From an uncultured Eubacteriales bacterium (GTDB lineage Bacteria > Bacillota > Clostridia > Lachnospirales > Lachnospiraceae), in the NCBI GenBank assembly GCA_900319355.1, contig ONOC01000006.1, forward strand, positions 1 to 39,978: a DNA stretch of 39,978 bases, in the 5' to 3' direction. Under the pieces are notes generated by a model. It saw nothing but the letters and a program-made list of their open reading frames with translations. It was not told the DNA's origin and searched no databases. Numbering within the stretch: position 1 is the first letter of the stretch; each line of letters opens with the position of its first letter. Shown one piece after another: positions 8,575-17,508 of this stretch. A program made the translations under genes and the position numbers.

Positions 8575-9747
8575 ATGGACAGAAAAGAACTGGCACTGAA
8601 GAAACACGAGGAATGGAAGGGCAAAATCGAGGTCATAAGCCGTGTGGCGATCAGAAATGCGGAGGATCTCTCCATCGCCTATACGCCGGGCGTCGCGGAG
8701 CCCTGCCTGAAGATCAGAGACGATGTGGATCTGTCATACAGGTACACCCGCCGGAGCAATCTGGTTGCTGTCATCACGGACGGCACGGCAGTGCTGGGAC
8801 TCGGGGACATCGGTCCTGAGGCGGGCATGCCGGTCATGGAAGGCAAATGCGCCCTGTTCAAGACATTTGCCGACGTCGATGCCTTTCCCCTCTGCGTGAA
8901 GACGAAGGATGTCGATGAATTTGTCAATACCGTGGCGCTGATCTCCGGAAGCTTCGGCGGCATCAATCTGGAGGACATTGCGGCCCCCAGATGCTTCGAA
9001 ATCGAGGAGAAACTGAAGAAGCGCTGCGACATCCCCGTTTTCCACGATGATCAGCACGGAACGGCGATCATCGTTCTTGCCGGTGTCATGAACGCGCTGA
9101 AGGTGACGGGCAGGAAAAAGGAAAACTGCCGCGTGGTTGTGAACGGCGCGGGGTCCGCCGGTATTGCCATCACAAAGCTGCTTCTGGATTATGGTTTCCC
9201 GGATATCACGATGTGCGACAAAACGGGCATCCTCTCGAAGGACAGTGAAAATCTGAACTGGATGCAGAGGAGCATGATGGAACGCACCAATCTTTCCGGA
9301 CAGCACGGTACGCTGGCCGATGCGCTGAAGGGAGCGGATATTTTTGTCGGCGTGTCTGCGCCGGGTATTGTTACGCCGGAGATGGTCAGAACCATGAACA
9401 GGGATTCCATTTTCTTTGCCATGGCGAACCCGGTGCCGGAGATCATGCCCGACCTGGCCAGGGAAGCCGGTGCATGCGTCGTCGGCACGGGACGCAGTGA
9501 TTTTCCGAACCAGGTCAACAATGTGCTGGCATTCCCGGGCGTTTTCCGCGGTGCCCTTGATGTGCGCGCCTCGGAAATCAATGAGGAGATGAAACTGGCG
9601 GCATCGCATGCGATCGCAGGTCTCGTGAGCGACAGCGAACTGGGCCCTGACCACATCCTTCCGGCGGCCTTTGATCCCGCCGTGGCACCTGCCGTTTCGA
9701 AGGCAGTAGCAGAGGCAGCGAGGAAAACAGGCGTCGCGAGAATCTGA
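8575..9747 (+). CDS. NAD(P)-dependent malic enzyme
   Basis: This 390-residue enzyme oxidatively decarboxylates malate to pyruvate. The short bacterial form is recognised by [10 protein letters not shown] near residue 36 (catalytic Tyr), the metal and substrate segment [12 protein letters not shown], the Rossmann motif [12 protein letters not shown], and the C-terminal [11 protein letters not shown] consensus AAAGGAGG precedes the start. Its product pyruvate is the substrate of the oxidoreductase encoded next, which suggests a shared role in fermentative carbon flow. Cofactor preference for NAD or NADP cannot be read with confidence. Confidence 0.95.
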   Translation: MDRKELALKKHEEWKGKIEVISRVAIRNAEDLSIAYTPGVAEPCLKIRDDVDLSYRYTRRSNLVAVITDGTAVLGLGDIGPEAGMPVMEGKCALFKTFADVDAFPLCVKTKDVDEFVNTVALISGSFGGINLEDIAAPRCFEIEEKLKKRCDIPVFHDDQHGTAIIVLAGVMNALKVTGRKKENCRVVVNGAGSAGIAITKLLLDYGFPDITMCDKTGILSKDSENLNWMQRSMMERTNLSGQHGTLADALKGADIFVGVSAPGIVTPEMVRTMNRDSIFFAMANPVPEIMPDLAREAGACVVGTGRSDFPNQVNNVLAFPGVFRGALDVRASEINEEMKLAASHAIAGLVSDSELGPDHILPAAFDPAVAPAVSKAVAEAARKTGVARI

Positions 9748-9756
9748 AAATATCCC

Positions 9757-9823
9757 GCCGGACGATTCGGAAAGACATAAAAAGTTCATGAAAATCTTGT
9801 AAAAATCCGTAAAATCGTCCGGC
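9757..9823 (+). other. Long-looped inverted repeat upstream of the nifJ promoter
   Basis: GCCGGACGATT (9757-9767) and AATCGTCCGGC (9813-9823) form a perfect 11-bp inverted repeat enclosing a 45-nt AT-rich loop. It begins 10 nt after the malic enzyme stop and ends just before the nifJ -35. It could be a weak terminator for the malic enzyme transcript or a protein-binding site; neither is shown. Confidence 0.4.
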
Positions 9824-9829
9824 TGTTCG

Positions 9830-9858
9830 ATGACATTTTCCAACCTGCGTGCTATAAT
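9830..9858 (+). promoter_or_regulatory. Promoter for pyruvate:ferredoxin oxidoreductase
   Basis: ATGACA (9830-9835) and TATAAT (9853-9858) are separated by exactly 17 nt. Transcription would start near 9865, giving a leader of about 120 nt before the start codon. Confidence 0.7.
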
Positions 9859-9881
9859 CTGAACTGTATGTGTATAGGGAT

Positions 9882-9976
9882 GCCTCCCCGCCGCTTTCCG
9901 GAGGTCAGGCTGTCGAAATAAGTACACAAATTATATGCCCTTCATCAGGGCATGTAGCTTATAAACTTAAAGGAGG
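9882..9976 (+). promoter_or_regulatory. Structured 5' leader of nifJ with two possible pairings of CCTCC
   Basis: CCTCC at 9883-9887 can pair with GGAGG at 9900-9904 to form a local hairpin, or with the GGAGG of the nifJ ribosome site at 9972-9976. A second stem (ATGCCCT 9935-9941 with AGGGCAT 9947-9953, extendable by wobble pairs to 11 bp) lies between them. The pairings are seen; switching between them is inference. No known riboswitch consensus was recognised. Confidence 0.4.
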
Positions 9977-9986
9977 AACATGTAAC

Positions 9987-12900
9987 ATGGCAAGAAAAAT
10001 GAAAACCATGGATGGTAACACAGCCGCAGCTCATGCTTCGTATGCGTTTACCGAAGTGGCAGCTATCTACCCGATCACTCCTTCTTCACCGATGGCAGAG
10101 CACACGGATGAGTGGGCTACCCAGGGAAGAAAGAACCTGTTCGGTCAGGAAGTCCAGATTACAGAGATGCAGTCTGAGGCAGGTGCAGCTGGTGCTGTTC
10201 ACGGTGCAATTGCAGCCGGTGCACTGACCACCACCTATACCGCTTCTCAGGGACTTCTCCTGATGATCCCGAACATCTACAAGATCGCCGGTGAGCAGCT
10301 TCCTGCAGTATTTGATGTATCTGCAAGATGCGTTGCTACCCACGCACTGAATATCTTCGGTGATCATTCCGATGTATACGCGTGCCGTCAGACCGGTGCC
10401 GCTATGCTCTGCGAGTCTTCCGTACAGGAGGTTATGGACCTCACTCCTGTTGCTCATGCATCAGCACTGACAGGAAGCCTTCCGATCATCAACTTCTTCG
10501 ATGGTTTCCGTACTTCTCATGAACTTCAGAAGATCGAGACCTGGGATTATGAAGATCTCAGAGATATGATCGATATGGAAGCACTGAAGAAATTCAAGAA
10601 GAATGCTCTGAACCCGGAGAACCCGAAGGAAATGGGTTCCGCTCAGAACCCGGATATCTTCTTCCAGACCCGTGAGGCCTGCAACACGAAGTATGACGAG
10701 TTCCCGGCAATCGTTCAGAAGTACATGGATATGGTCAACGCCAAGATCGGAACAGACTATAAACTGTTCAACTACTACGGCGCACCGGATGCAGAGCATA
10801 TCATCATTGCCATGGGTTCCGTTAATGATACCATCGAGGAGACCATCGATTACCTGATGGCTCAGGGCCGCAAGGTAGGTCTTGTCAAGGTTCGTCTGTA
10901 CAGACCTTTCTGCACCAGCGCACTGATCGATGCTATTCCGGATACCGTAAAGCAGATCTCCGTTCTTGACCGTACAAAGGAGCCGGGTTCCATCGGCGAG
11001 CCTCTGTACCTCGATGTTGTTGCAGCACTTCGCGACAGCAAGTTCAAAGATGTGAAGATTTTCGGCGGCCGTTACGGCCTCGGCTCCAAGGATACCACAC
11101 CGGAGCAGATCGTTGCCGTATACGACAACACCGAGAAAGAGCACTTCACCATCGATATCGTTGATGATGTAACGAACCTGTCTCTGCCGGTAGGCGAGCC
11201 GCTCGTTACCACGCCGGAAGGCACAGTAAACTGCAAGTTCTGGGGTCTCGGCGCAGATGGTACCGTAGGTGCAAACAAGAACTCCATCAAGATCATCGGT
11301 GATAACACCGATATGTATGCACAGGCTTACTTCGACTATGATTCCAAGAAGTCCGGCGGTGTAACCATGTCTCACCTCCGCTTCGGCAAGAAGCCGATCA
11401 AGTCCACATACCTGATCCACAGAGCAAACTTCGTAGCATGCCATAACCCGTCCTATATCACCAAGTTCAACATGGTTCAGGAGCTTGTTGACGGAGGTTC
11501 CTTCCTTCTCAACTGCGCATGGACAGGAGAAGAGCTTGAGAAGCATCTGCCCGGACAGGTTAAGAAGTACATGTATGATCACAAGATCAACTTCTACACC
11601 ATCGACGGTGTAAAGCTTGGTATTGAGACCGGCATGGGCCCGACACGTATCAACACCATCCTTCAGTCTGCGTTCTTCACCATTACGCAGATCATCCCGA
11701 ATGAGAAGGCAATCAAGCTCATGAAGGACGCTGCTCAGGCAACCTACGGCCGCAAGGGTCAGGATGTCGTTGAGAAGAACTGGAAGGCTATTGATGCCGG
11801 TGCTACCGGATGGCAGAAGGTTGAGATTCCGGAGAGCTGGAAAGACTGCAAGGACGAGGGACTTGAGTTCCAGAAGACCAGCAAGGGCCGTAAGGACGCT
11901 GTTGATTTCGTCAACAACATTCAGATTGCCGTATCCTCTCAGGAGGGCAACAATCTGCCTGTTTCCAAGGTTCTTCCTTATGCAAACGGCGAAACTCCGT
12001 CCGGCACAGCTGCTTACGAGAAGCGTGGTATTGCAGTTAATGTTCCTATGTGGAATGCTGATAACTGTATCCAGTGTAACAGATGCTCGTTTGTATGTCC
12101 TCACGCAGCAATCCGTCCGTTCGCTATGACACCGGAAGAGGTTTCTGCAGCACCGGAAGGCTTCAGGAGCCTGGATATGACCGGTATGCCGGGATACAAG
12201 TTCAGCATCGGCATTTCCGCTCTCGACTGCACCGGCTGCGGTTCCTGCGCAAATGTATGCCCTGGCAAGAAGGGCGAGAAGGCTCTGACCATGGTTCCGC
12301 TCGCACAGGGCACAGAGAGCCAGAAGGGCTTCGATTATGCGGTTGAGCTTCCGGAGAAGAAGGATGTCATCGAGAAGTTCAAACTTACAACAGTAAAGGG
12401 ATCTCAGTTCAAGCAGCCGCTGCTTGAGTTCTCAGGCGCATGCGCAGGCTGCGGCGAGACTCCTTACGTGAAACTGATCACTCAGATCTGCGGCGACAGA
12501 ATGCAGATCGGCAACGCAACAGGATGCTCCTCTATCTGGGGCAACTCCTCACCGTCCACACCTTACACCATCAACAAAGAGGGCAGAGGTCCGGCATGGT
12601 CCAACTCCCTGTTTGAGGATGCTGCAGAGTTTGGTTATGGTATGCTGCTCGGCCAGAACGCTCTCAGAGAAGAGCTGAAGACCAAGGCAGAAGCTCTCGC
12701 AGAGAAGACACCTGCATACAAGGAAGTCGTTGATGCATACGTTGAGACCATGGCTGACGGCCCGGCTAACCGGATCGCTACAGACAAGCTGCTTGACGCC
12801 ATCAAAGATGATGCTTCTGAAGAAGCTGCCTTCATCAAAGAGAACAAGCAGTTCCTTGCAAAGAAGTCCAACTGGGCATTCGGCGGCGACGGCTGGGGCT

Positions 12901-13529
12901 ACGATATCGGATTCGGCGGACTCGATCATGTCATCGCATCCGGCAAGGATATCAATGTTCTTGTTATCGATACCGAGGTTTACTCCAACACCGGCGGACA
13001 GTCCTCCAAGGCTACCCCGACCGCAGCAGTTGCACAGTTCGCTGCAGGCGGCAAGGAGACCAAGAAGAAGGATCTGGCTTCCATCGCCATGTCCTATGGT
13101 TATGTATATGTAGCTCAGATTGCCATGGGTGCAGATTACAACCAGGCAGTCAAGGCAATCAGCGAGGCAGAGGCTTATCATGGCCCGTCACTGATCATCG
13201 CATATGCACCTTGCATCAACCATGGTATCCGCAAGGGCATGGGCAAGGCTATGACCGAGGAGAAGCTGGCAGTAGATTCCGGATACTGGCATCTGTTCCG
13301 TTACAACCCGGCACTGGTTGGCACGGACAAGCCGGCATTCACTCTCGACAGCAAGGTACCGGACGAGTCCATCTATCAGGATTTCCTGGATGGCGAGGTT
13401 CGTTACAACTCTCTGAAGAGAGCAAATCCTGCAAAGGCAGAGAGACTGCAGGCAAAGAACAAGGCAGAGGCGAAGGAGAGATATACTTATCTCAACAAGC
13501 TCGTCAAACTGTACGGACCGGAAGAATAA
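9987..13529 (+). CDS. nifJ: Pyruvate:ferredoxin (flavodoxin) oxidoreductase
   Basis: This single-chain 1180-residue enzyme converts pyruvate and CoA to acetyl-CoA and CO2, reducing ferredoxin, and is central to anaerobic energy metabolism. All domains are visible: an N-terminal pyruvate-binding domain (YPITPSSPMAEHTDEWA), two 4Fe-4S motifs (CIQCNRCSFVCP near residue 694 and CTGCGSCANVCP near 748), a further cluster segment (CAGCGETPYVK near 818), and the thiamine diphosphate motif GDGWGYDIGFGGLDHV near 966. The start at 9987 follows AGGAGG with ten-base spacing and gives the family N-terminus MARKMKTMDGN; the frame is open upstream to 9870. By eye the gene uses GTT, GTA, GCA and GCT far more than its neighbours, as expected of a very highly expressed gene. 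Confidence 0.98.
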   Translation: MARKMKTMDGNTAAAHASYAFTEVAAIYPITPSSPMAEHTDEWATQGRKNLFGQEVQITEMQSEAGAAGAVHGAIAAGALTTTYTASQGLLLMIPNIYKIAGEQLPAVFDVSARCVATHALNIFGDHSDVYACRQTGAAMLCESSVQEVMDLTPVAHASALTGSLPIINFFDGFRTSHELQKIETWDYEDLRDMIDMEALKKFKKNALNPENPKEMGSAQNPDIFFQTREACNTKYDEFPAIVQKYMDMVNAKIGTDYKLFNYYGAPDAEHIIIAMGSVNDTIEETIDYLMAQGRKVGLVKVRLYRPFCTSALIDAIPDTVKQISVLDRTKEPGSIGEPLYLDVVAALRDSKFKDVKIFGGRYGLGSKDTTPEQIVAVYDNTEKEHFTIDIVDDVTNLSLPVGEPLVTTPEGTVNCKFWGLGADGTVGANKNSIKIIGDNTDMYAQAYFDYDSKKSGGVTMSHLRFGKKPIKSTYLIHRANFVACHNPSYITKFNMVQELVDGGSFLLNCAWTGEELEKHLPGQVKKYMYDHKINFYTIDGVKLGIETGMGPTRINTILQSAFFTITQIIPNEKAIKLMKDAAQATYGRKGQDVVEKNWKAIDAGATGWQKVEIPESWKDCKDEGLEFQKTSKGRKDAVDFVNNIQIAVSSQEGNNLPVSKVLPYANGETPSGTAAYEKRGIAVNVPMWNADNCIQCNRCSFVCPHAAIRPFAMTPEEVSAAPEGFRSLDMTGMPGYKFSIGISALDCTGCGSCANVCPGKKGEKALTMVPLAQGTESQKGFDYAVELPEKKDVIEKFKLTTVKGSQFKQPLLEFSGACAGCGETPYVKLITQICGDRMQIGNATGCSSIWGNSSPSTPYTINKEGRGPAWSNSLFEDAAEFGYGMLLGQNALREELKTKAEALAEKTPAYKEVVDAYVETMADGPANRIATDKLLDAIKDDASEEAAFIKENKQFLAKKSNWAFGGDGWGYDIGFGGLDHVIASGKDINVLVIDTEVYSNTGGQSSKATPTAAVAQFAAGGKETKKKDLASIAMSYGYVYVAQIAMGADYNQAVKAISEAEAYHGPSLIIAYAPCINHGIRKGMGKAMTEEKLAVDSGYWHLFRYNPALVGTDKPAFTLDSKVPDESIYQDFLDGEVRYNSLKRANPAKAERLQAKNKAEAKERYTYLNKLVKLYGPEE

Positions 13530-13552
13530 TCCGGAACTTCACAGCATTTTCA

Positions 13553-13585
13553 GGGTCGGCGCACAGAAGTGCGCCGGCCCTTTTT
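13553..13585 (+). terminator. Intrinsic terminator after nifJ
   Basis: A 12-bp stem with one G-T wobble (13553-13564 with 13569-13580, loop AGAA) is followed directly by five Ts. This is a textbook rho-independent terminator. Confidence 0.93.
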
Positions 13586-13595
13586 CTGCGTTTCA

Positions 13596-13624
13596 TGGAC
13601 TTATAAATTCCGGCATGATATACT
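13596..13624 (+). promoter_or_regulatory. Promoter for the SseB-like gene
   Basis: TGGACT (13596-13601) and TATACT (13619-13624) are separated by 17 nt, immediately after the nifJ terminator and about 58 nt before the next start codon. Confidence 0.5.
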
Positions 13625-13681
13625 ATGAACCGGCGGATTTTTATTTCAGATCCGTATGTCTGAGATTTCGAGGTACAGGTT

Positions 13682-14503
13682 ATGACGATAGATAACAGTT
13701 TTATGATCAAGAAACTGAAGCAGTTTGACGAGATCTATGTTCTTTACTCATCCTTTACGCATCTTCCGTTTATCGAGTGCGATGATGAGACGATGGATGA
13801 TCAGATCTACTGTTTCACCACAAAGGAAATGACGAATACCTTCGCTCATCCGTATATCCTGGAGAAGATTCTGCTCCAGGCGGTGCAGGTGCCGCAGAAG
13901 ATGATGGATCAGTTCTTCAAGAGCCTCTATCTGTACGGCGTTAATGCGGTGATGATCCAGGATGAGGGAGCACCGGTTCGCGTGCAGCTTTCTCAGATCG
14001 AGGAGAAACCGGATCTGGAAGCGCTGAAGAACTCGAAGATTCCGCAGGCCAATCCGGAGCTGCAGCTGACAGCTATTTACTTTATGCAGGACCTGATGCG
14101 GCCGGTGAAGAGGGATACAGAGGAAAAGAGACATCTTCACGATCTCGAAGCCGATATGGCGCATTATCTTCTGAATTCCCGCTTTATCATCACAGCGGAT
14201 GTATCGAAGCTGGACGGCAGAATCACCAAAGAAAACGTGGATAAGGCAGGTGTTCCGCTTGTGAAAACAAAGAACGGCCATGTATATCAGCCGGTCTATA
14301 CAGATTTTGCGGAGCTGCAGCGATTCAACCATAACCACCAGGGACTGAAACTCCAGATGCTTCCTGTCACCTACGACAGACTGGAGGGATTCCTCACGTC
14401 TCAGGCGGAAGGCTTTGTCTTCAACCCTGCCGGTTTCAATCTGATTCTGAACCGTGATCAGCTGAAGAACATGCAGAAGAATTACGGAGAGACGGAAGCG
14501 TAA
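13682..14503 (+). CDS. SseB family protein
   Basis: This 273-residue soluble protein has no signal peptide or membrane segment. Its C-terminal half resembles SseB (enhanced serine sensitivity) proteins: YQPVYTDFAELQRFN followed, about 30 residues on, by GFVFNPAGFNLILNRDQL is the characteristic pairing. The N-terminal part (YVLYSSFTHLPFIECDDE) may be a second, degenerate copy of the same fold. The biochemical function of SseB proteins is not established. It has its own promoter, and the M16C peptidase gene follows after 56 nt, so they may be cotranscribed. A metabolic link between the two is not evident. Confidence 0.7.
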   Translation: MTIDNSFMIKKLKQFDEIYVLYSSFTHLPFIECDDETMDDQIYCFTTKEMTNTFAHPYILEKILLQAVQVPQKMMDQFFKSLYLYGVNAVMIQDEGAPVRVQLSQIEEKPDLEALKNSKIPQANPELQLTAIYFMQDLMRPVKRDTEEKRHLHDLEADMAHYLLNSRFIITADVSKLDGRITKENVDKAGVPLVKTKNGHVYQPVYTDFAELQRFNHNHQGLKLQMLPVTYDRLEGFLTSQAEGFVFNPAGFNLILNRDQLKNMQKNYGETEA

Positions 14504-14525
14504 GCTGGAAAGGAGCAGGCACCGC

Positions 14526-14567
14526 ATGTCTTCTGGCGACAGCGGCGCGGATAATCAGTATGAATGA
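14526..14567 (+). CDS. Possible 13-codon leader ORF overlapping the peptidase start
   Basis: The only strong Shine-Dalgarno here (AAAGGAG, 14509-14515) is placed ten bases before an ATG at 14526 that opens a 13-codon frame ending in TGA at 14565-14567. The peptidase ATG at 14560 lies inside this frame's end and lacks a good ribosome site of its own. This arrangement suggests translational coupling through a leader peptide. No database family is recognised. Confidence 0.35.
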   Translation: MSSGDSGADNQYE

Positions 14568-17502
14568 CGCATATGAAATCGTACAGCAGACCCGTGTGGA
14601 GGATATTCATTCCGACTGCACGCTGCTTGTGCATAAGAAGAGCGGCGCGCGTGTCGCTCTTCTTTCTAATGATGACAACAATAAGGTGTTTAATATCGCT
14701 TTTCGCACACCGCCGAAGAATTCAACGGGTGTGGCCCATATCATAGAGCATACGGTGCTCTGCGGTTCCAGAAAATTCCCGCTGAAGGATCCTTTTGTCG
14801 AGCTGGTGAAGGGTTCACTGAACACCTTCCTGAATGCCATGACTTACCCGGACAAGACCATGTTTCCGGTGGCGAGCTGCAATGACACGGATTTTCAGAA
14901 CCTGATGGACGTGTATCTGGATGCCGTGTTCTATCCGAACATCTACAGGAATGAGAAGATTTTCCGGCAGGAAGGCTGGCACTACCAGATGGAGAAACCG
15001 GAGGATCCGCTGACATACAACGGTGTCGTATACAATGAGATGAAGGGCGCTTTCTCGTCGGCCGATGAGATCCTTTCGCGCACGGTGTTCAACGCACTGT
15101 TTCCGGATACACCTTACGGGGTGGAGTCCGGCGGCGACCCAGAGGTCATTCCGTCGCTCACCTATGAGGAATTTCTGGATTTTCACAGGAAATATTACCA
15201 TCCGTCCAACAGCTATATCTGTCTGTACGGCAATATGAATATGGATGAAAAGCTCGGCTGGCTCGACAGGGAATATCTCTCGAAGTTTGACAGAACAGAG
15301 GTCGACTCCAAGATCGCAATGCAGAAATCGTTCGGGAAACCGATCGATATCAGAAGCGCCTATCCCGTGCTTGACGATGAGCCGGTGGAGGAGAATACGT
15401 TCCTGACCACCAGTATGGTGATCGGAGATTTTAAGGATGTGGAGCTGAACATCGCTTTCACGATCCTGGAATATGTGCTGCTTGACGCGCCGGGCGCACC
15501 GGTGAAAAAGGCCATTCTGGATGCGGGCATAGCGAAGGACGTCGAGGGCGAGTACAACGACGGCATTGAGCAGCCGTTTTTCTCCATCATCGCGAGAAAC
15601 GCGGATGAAAAGAATAAAGACCGTTTCCTCGAGATTGTCCGCAGCACGCTTGAGGACCTGGCGGATCACGGGATTGACAGGAAGGCCATCGCAAGTGCGA
15701 TCAATTACTATGAGTTCCGCTTCCGTGAGGCCGACTACGGCAGCATCCCGAAGGGACTGATGTATTCCATCGGCATGTTCGGTAGCTGGCTTTATGATGA
15801 CAGGGATCCGTTCCGCTATCTCCGTGAACTGGAAACCTTTGAGAACATCAGGAAGAAAGCGGATCAAGGATATTTTGAGGATCTGATCAGGAAATATCTG
15901 CTGAACAATCCGCATTCCGCCGTGGTGACGCTCGTTCCGGAACGCGGACTGGCTGCCAAGCGGGACGCTGTGACGGCACAGAAGCTGGCCGCTCACAAGA
16001 CAGAGCTTTCCGAAGAGCAGATCAGTGATATCGTGAAGGAAACACGTGAACTGAAAGCATATCAGGAATCCGCGGACAGCCCGGAGGCGCTGGCGTCGCT
16101 GCCGTTCCTGAAAAGACAGGATATTGAACGGAAGACGCCGTATGTGATCAGTGCGGAGGAAACCTCTGTCGACGGAACCGTTTACCTGAAGCATCATTAT
16201 CAGACAAACGGCATCGCCTATCTGCAGCTTCTGTTTGATACGGAGAAGGTGCCTGACCGTCTGGTGCCGTATATCGGCATTCTGAAAACGGTGCTGGGTG
16301 TCGTGGATACAGAGCACTACGGCTATACGGACCTGTTTCATGAGATCAACGCCAGCACAGGCGGTATCAGTTTCGGCATTCAGGTGCAGGGAACGGATGT
16401 GACGGATGCCGGAAAGGGTCGCTGCTTCTTCGGCATCCGCGCGAAATATCTGTATCCGAAGAGAGATTTTGTCTTCCAGATGATAAAGGAGATACTGCTC
16501 ACTTCGAAGCTTGATGATCACAGGCGTCTGCATGAGATCATCGACAGTACAAAGGCAGGACTTGAGGTCAGCCTCCCTGCTTCAGGCCATGTGACGGCAG
16601 CACACCGCGCAGCGGCATCGTTCAGCAGACTTGACGGCTGGAGCGAGAAGACGGCAGGGGTGGACCAGTATCATCTGGTGGAAGCCGTTCAGGCGCATTT
16701 TGATGAGCAGGCAGATGACCTGACAGAGAAGCTCACGGAGCTGATGCACATGATTTTCCGGCCGGAAAATCTCATGGTGAGCCTGAATGCGGAGGAAACC
16801 GGTGCAGCGGGAGAACCCGGAGGGTTTGACGGTATCGAAGACTGCATCAGGGATCTGAAGTCCGTGCTGTATACGGATTCAGTGGAGACAGGAAGTTTCA
16901 GCTGGACAGAGAGCAGGGCCAGCGAAGCCCTGATCACGCCGGGACAGGTGCAGTATGTGGCGGCTGCGGGAAATTACAGAAAGAAGGGCTACCCGTACAC
17001 CGGCGCCTGGAATGTCCTGAAGAAGATGCTGAACTATGATTATCTGTGGATCAATCTCCGCGTGCTGGGCGGTGCCTACGGCTGCATGAGCGGTTTCAAG
17101 AGAGACGGAAGCTGCTATCTTGTTTCCTACAGGGATCCGCATCTGAAGCATACGCTGGAGATCTACAGAGGACTGCCGGATTATCTCAGAAAATATGATG
17201 CGGACGAGGATACGATGACCAAGCTGATCATCGGCACCATCAGTGATATGGATACACCGATGACGGCCTCGTCGAACGGTGCGTTTGCCCTGAATGCCTG
17301 GTTCTACGGCATCACAGAGAAAGATCTGCAGAAGAGCCGGGACGAGGTGCTTGACTGTGAGCCGTCCGATATCCGGGCACTGGCCGATCCGATGGAAGCT
17401 GTGCTTGAGGATGCCGCGGTCTGTGTCATCGGAAGTGAAACGGTGATCAGCCGTGACAGAGACGCCGTAAAGACGGTCCGTTCCTTTAATGATTTTGAAT
17501 GA
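14560..17502 (+). CDS. M16C metallopeptidase (insulinase / presequence protease family)
   Basis: This 980-residue zinc peptidase degrades peptides and small unfolded proteins inside a two-half chamber. The inverted zinc motif HIIEH is at residues 60-64, and a downstream Glu in YNEMKGAF (about residue 160) is the likely third ligand. The conserved stretches FRTPPKNSTGVAH, LCGSRKFPLKDPFVELVKGS and FLNAMTYPDKTMFPVAS are hallmarks of the presequence-protease subgroup. Length fits the family (about 970-1000). The N-terminus (AYEIVQQTRVEDI) aligns with the usual start, so the ATG at 14560 is kept despite its weak ribosome site. era follows after only 6 nt, so the genes are probably cotranscribed. 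Confidence 0.95.
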   Translation: MNDAYEIVQQTRVEDIHSDCTLLVHKKSGARVALLSNDDNNKVFNIAFRTPPKNSTGVAHIIEHTVLCGSRKFPLKDPFVELVKGSLNTFLNAMTYPDKTMFPVASCNDTDFQNLMDVYLDAVFYPNIYRNEKIFRQEGWHYQMEKPEDPLTYNGVVYNEMKGAFSSADEILSRTVFNALFPDTPYGVESGGDPEVIPSLTYEEFLDFHRKYYHPSNSYICLYGNMNMDEKLGWLDREYLSKFDRTEVDSKIAMQKSFGKPIDIRSAYPVLDDEPVEENTFLTTSMVIGDFKDVELNIAFTILEYVLLDAPGAPVKKAILDAGIAKDVEGEYNDGIEQPFFSIIARNADEKNKDRFLEIVRSTLEDLADHGIDRKAIASAINYYEFRFREADYGSIPKGLMYSIGMFGSWLYDDRDPFRYLRELETFENIRKKADQGYFEDLIRKYLLNNPHSAVVTLVPERGLAAKRDAVTAQKLAAHKTELSEEQISDIVKETRELKAYQESADSPEALASLPFLKRQDIERKTPYVISAEETSVDGTVYLKHHYQTNGIAYLQLLFDTEKVPDRLVPYIGILKTVLGVVDTEHYGYTDLFHEINASTGGISFGIQVQGTDVTDAGKGRCFFGIRAKYLYPKRDFVFQMIKEILLTSKLDDHRRLHEIIDSTKAGLEVSLPASGHVTAAHRAAASFSRLDGWSEKTAGVDQYHLVEAVQAHFDEQADDLTEKLTELMHMIFRPENLMVSLNAEETGAAGEPGGFDGIEDCIRDLKSVLYTDSVETGSFSWTESRASEALITPGQVQYVAAAGNYRKKGYPYTGAWNVLKKMLNYDYLWINLRVLGGAYGCMSGFKRDGSCYLVSYRDPHLKHTLEIYRGLPDYLRKYDADEDTMTKLIIGTISDMDTPMTASSNGAFALNAWFYGITEKDLQKSRDEVLDCEPSDIRALADPMEAVLEDAAVCVIGSETVISRDRDAVKTVRSFNDFE

Positions 17503-17508
17503 AAAACA

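Noticed and set aside
9865-9986. Thiamine (TPP) riboswitch in the nifJ leader, suggested by the enzyme's cofactor
   Set aside because: The conserved TPP riboswitch segments are not present and the leader is short.
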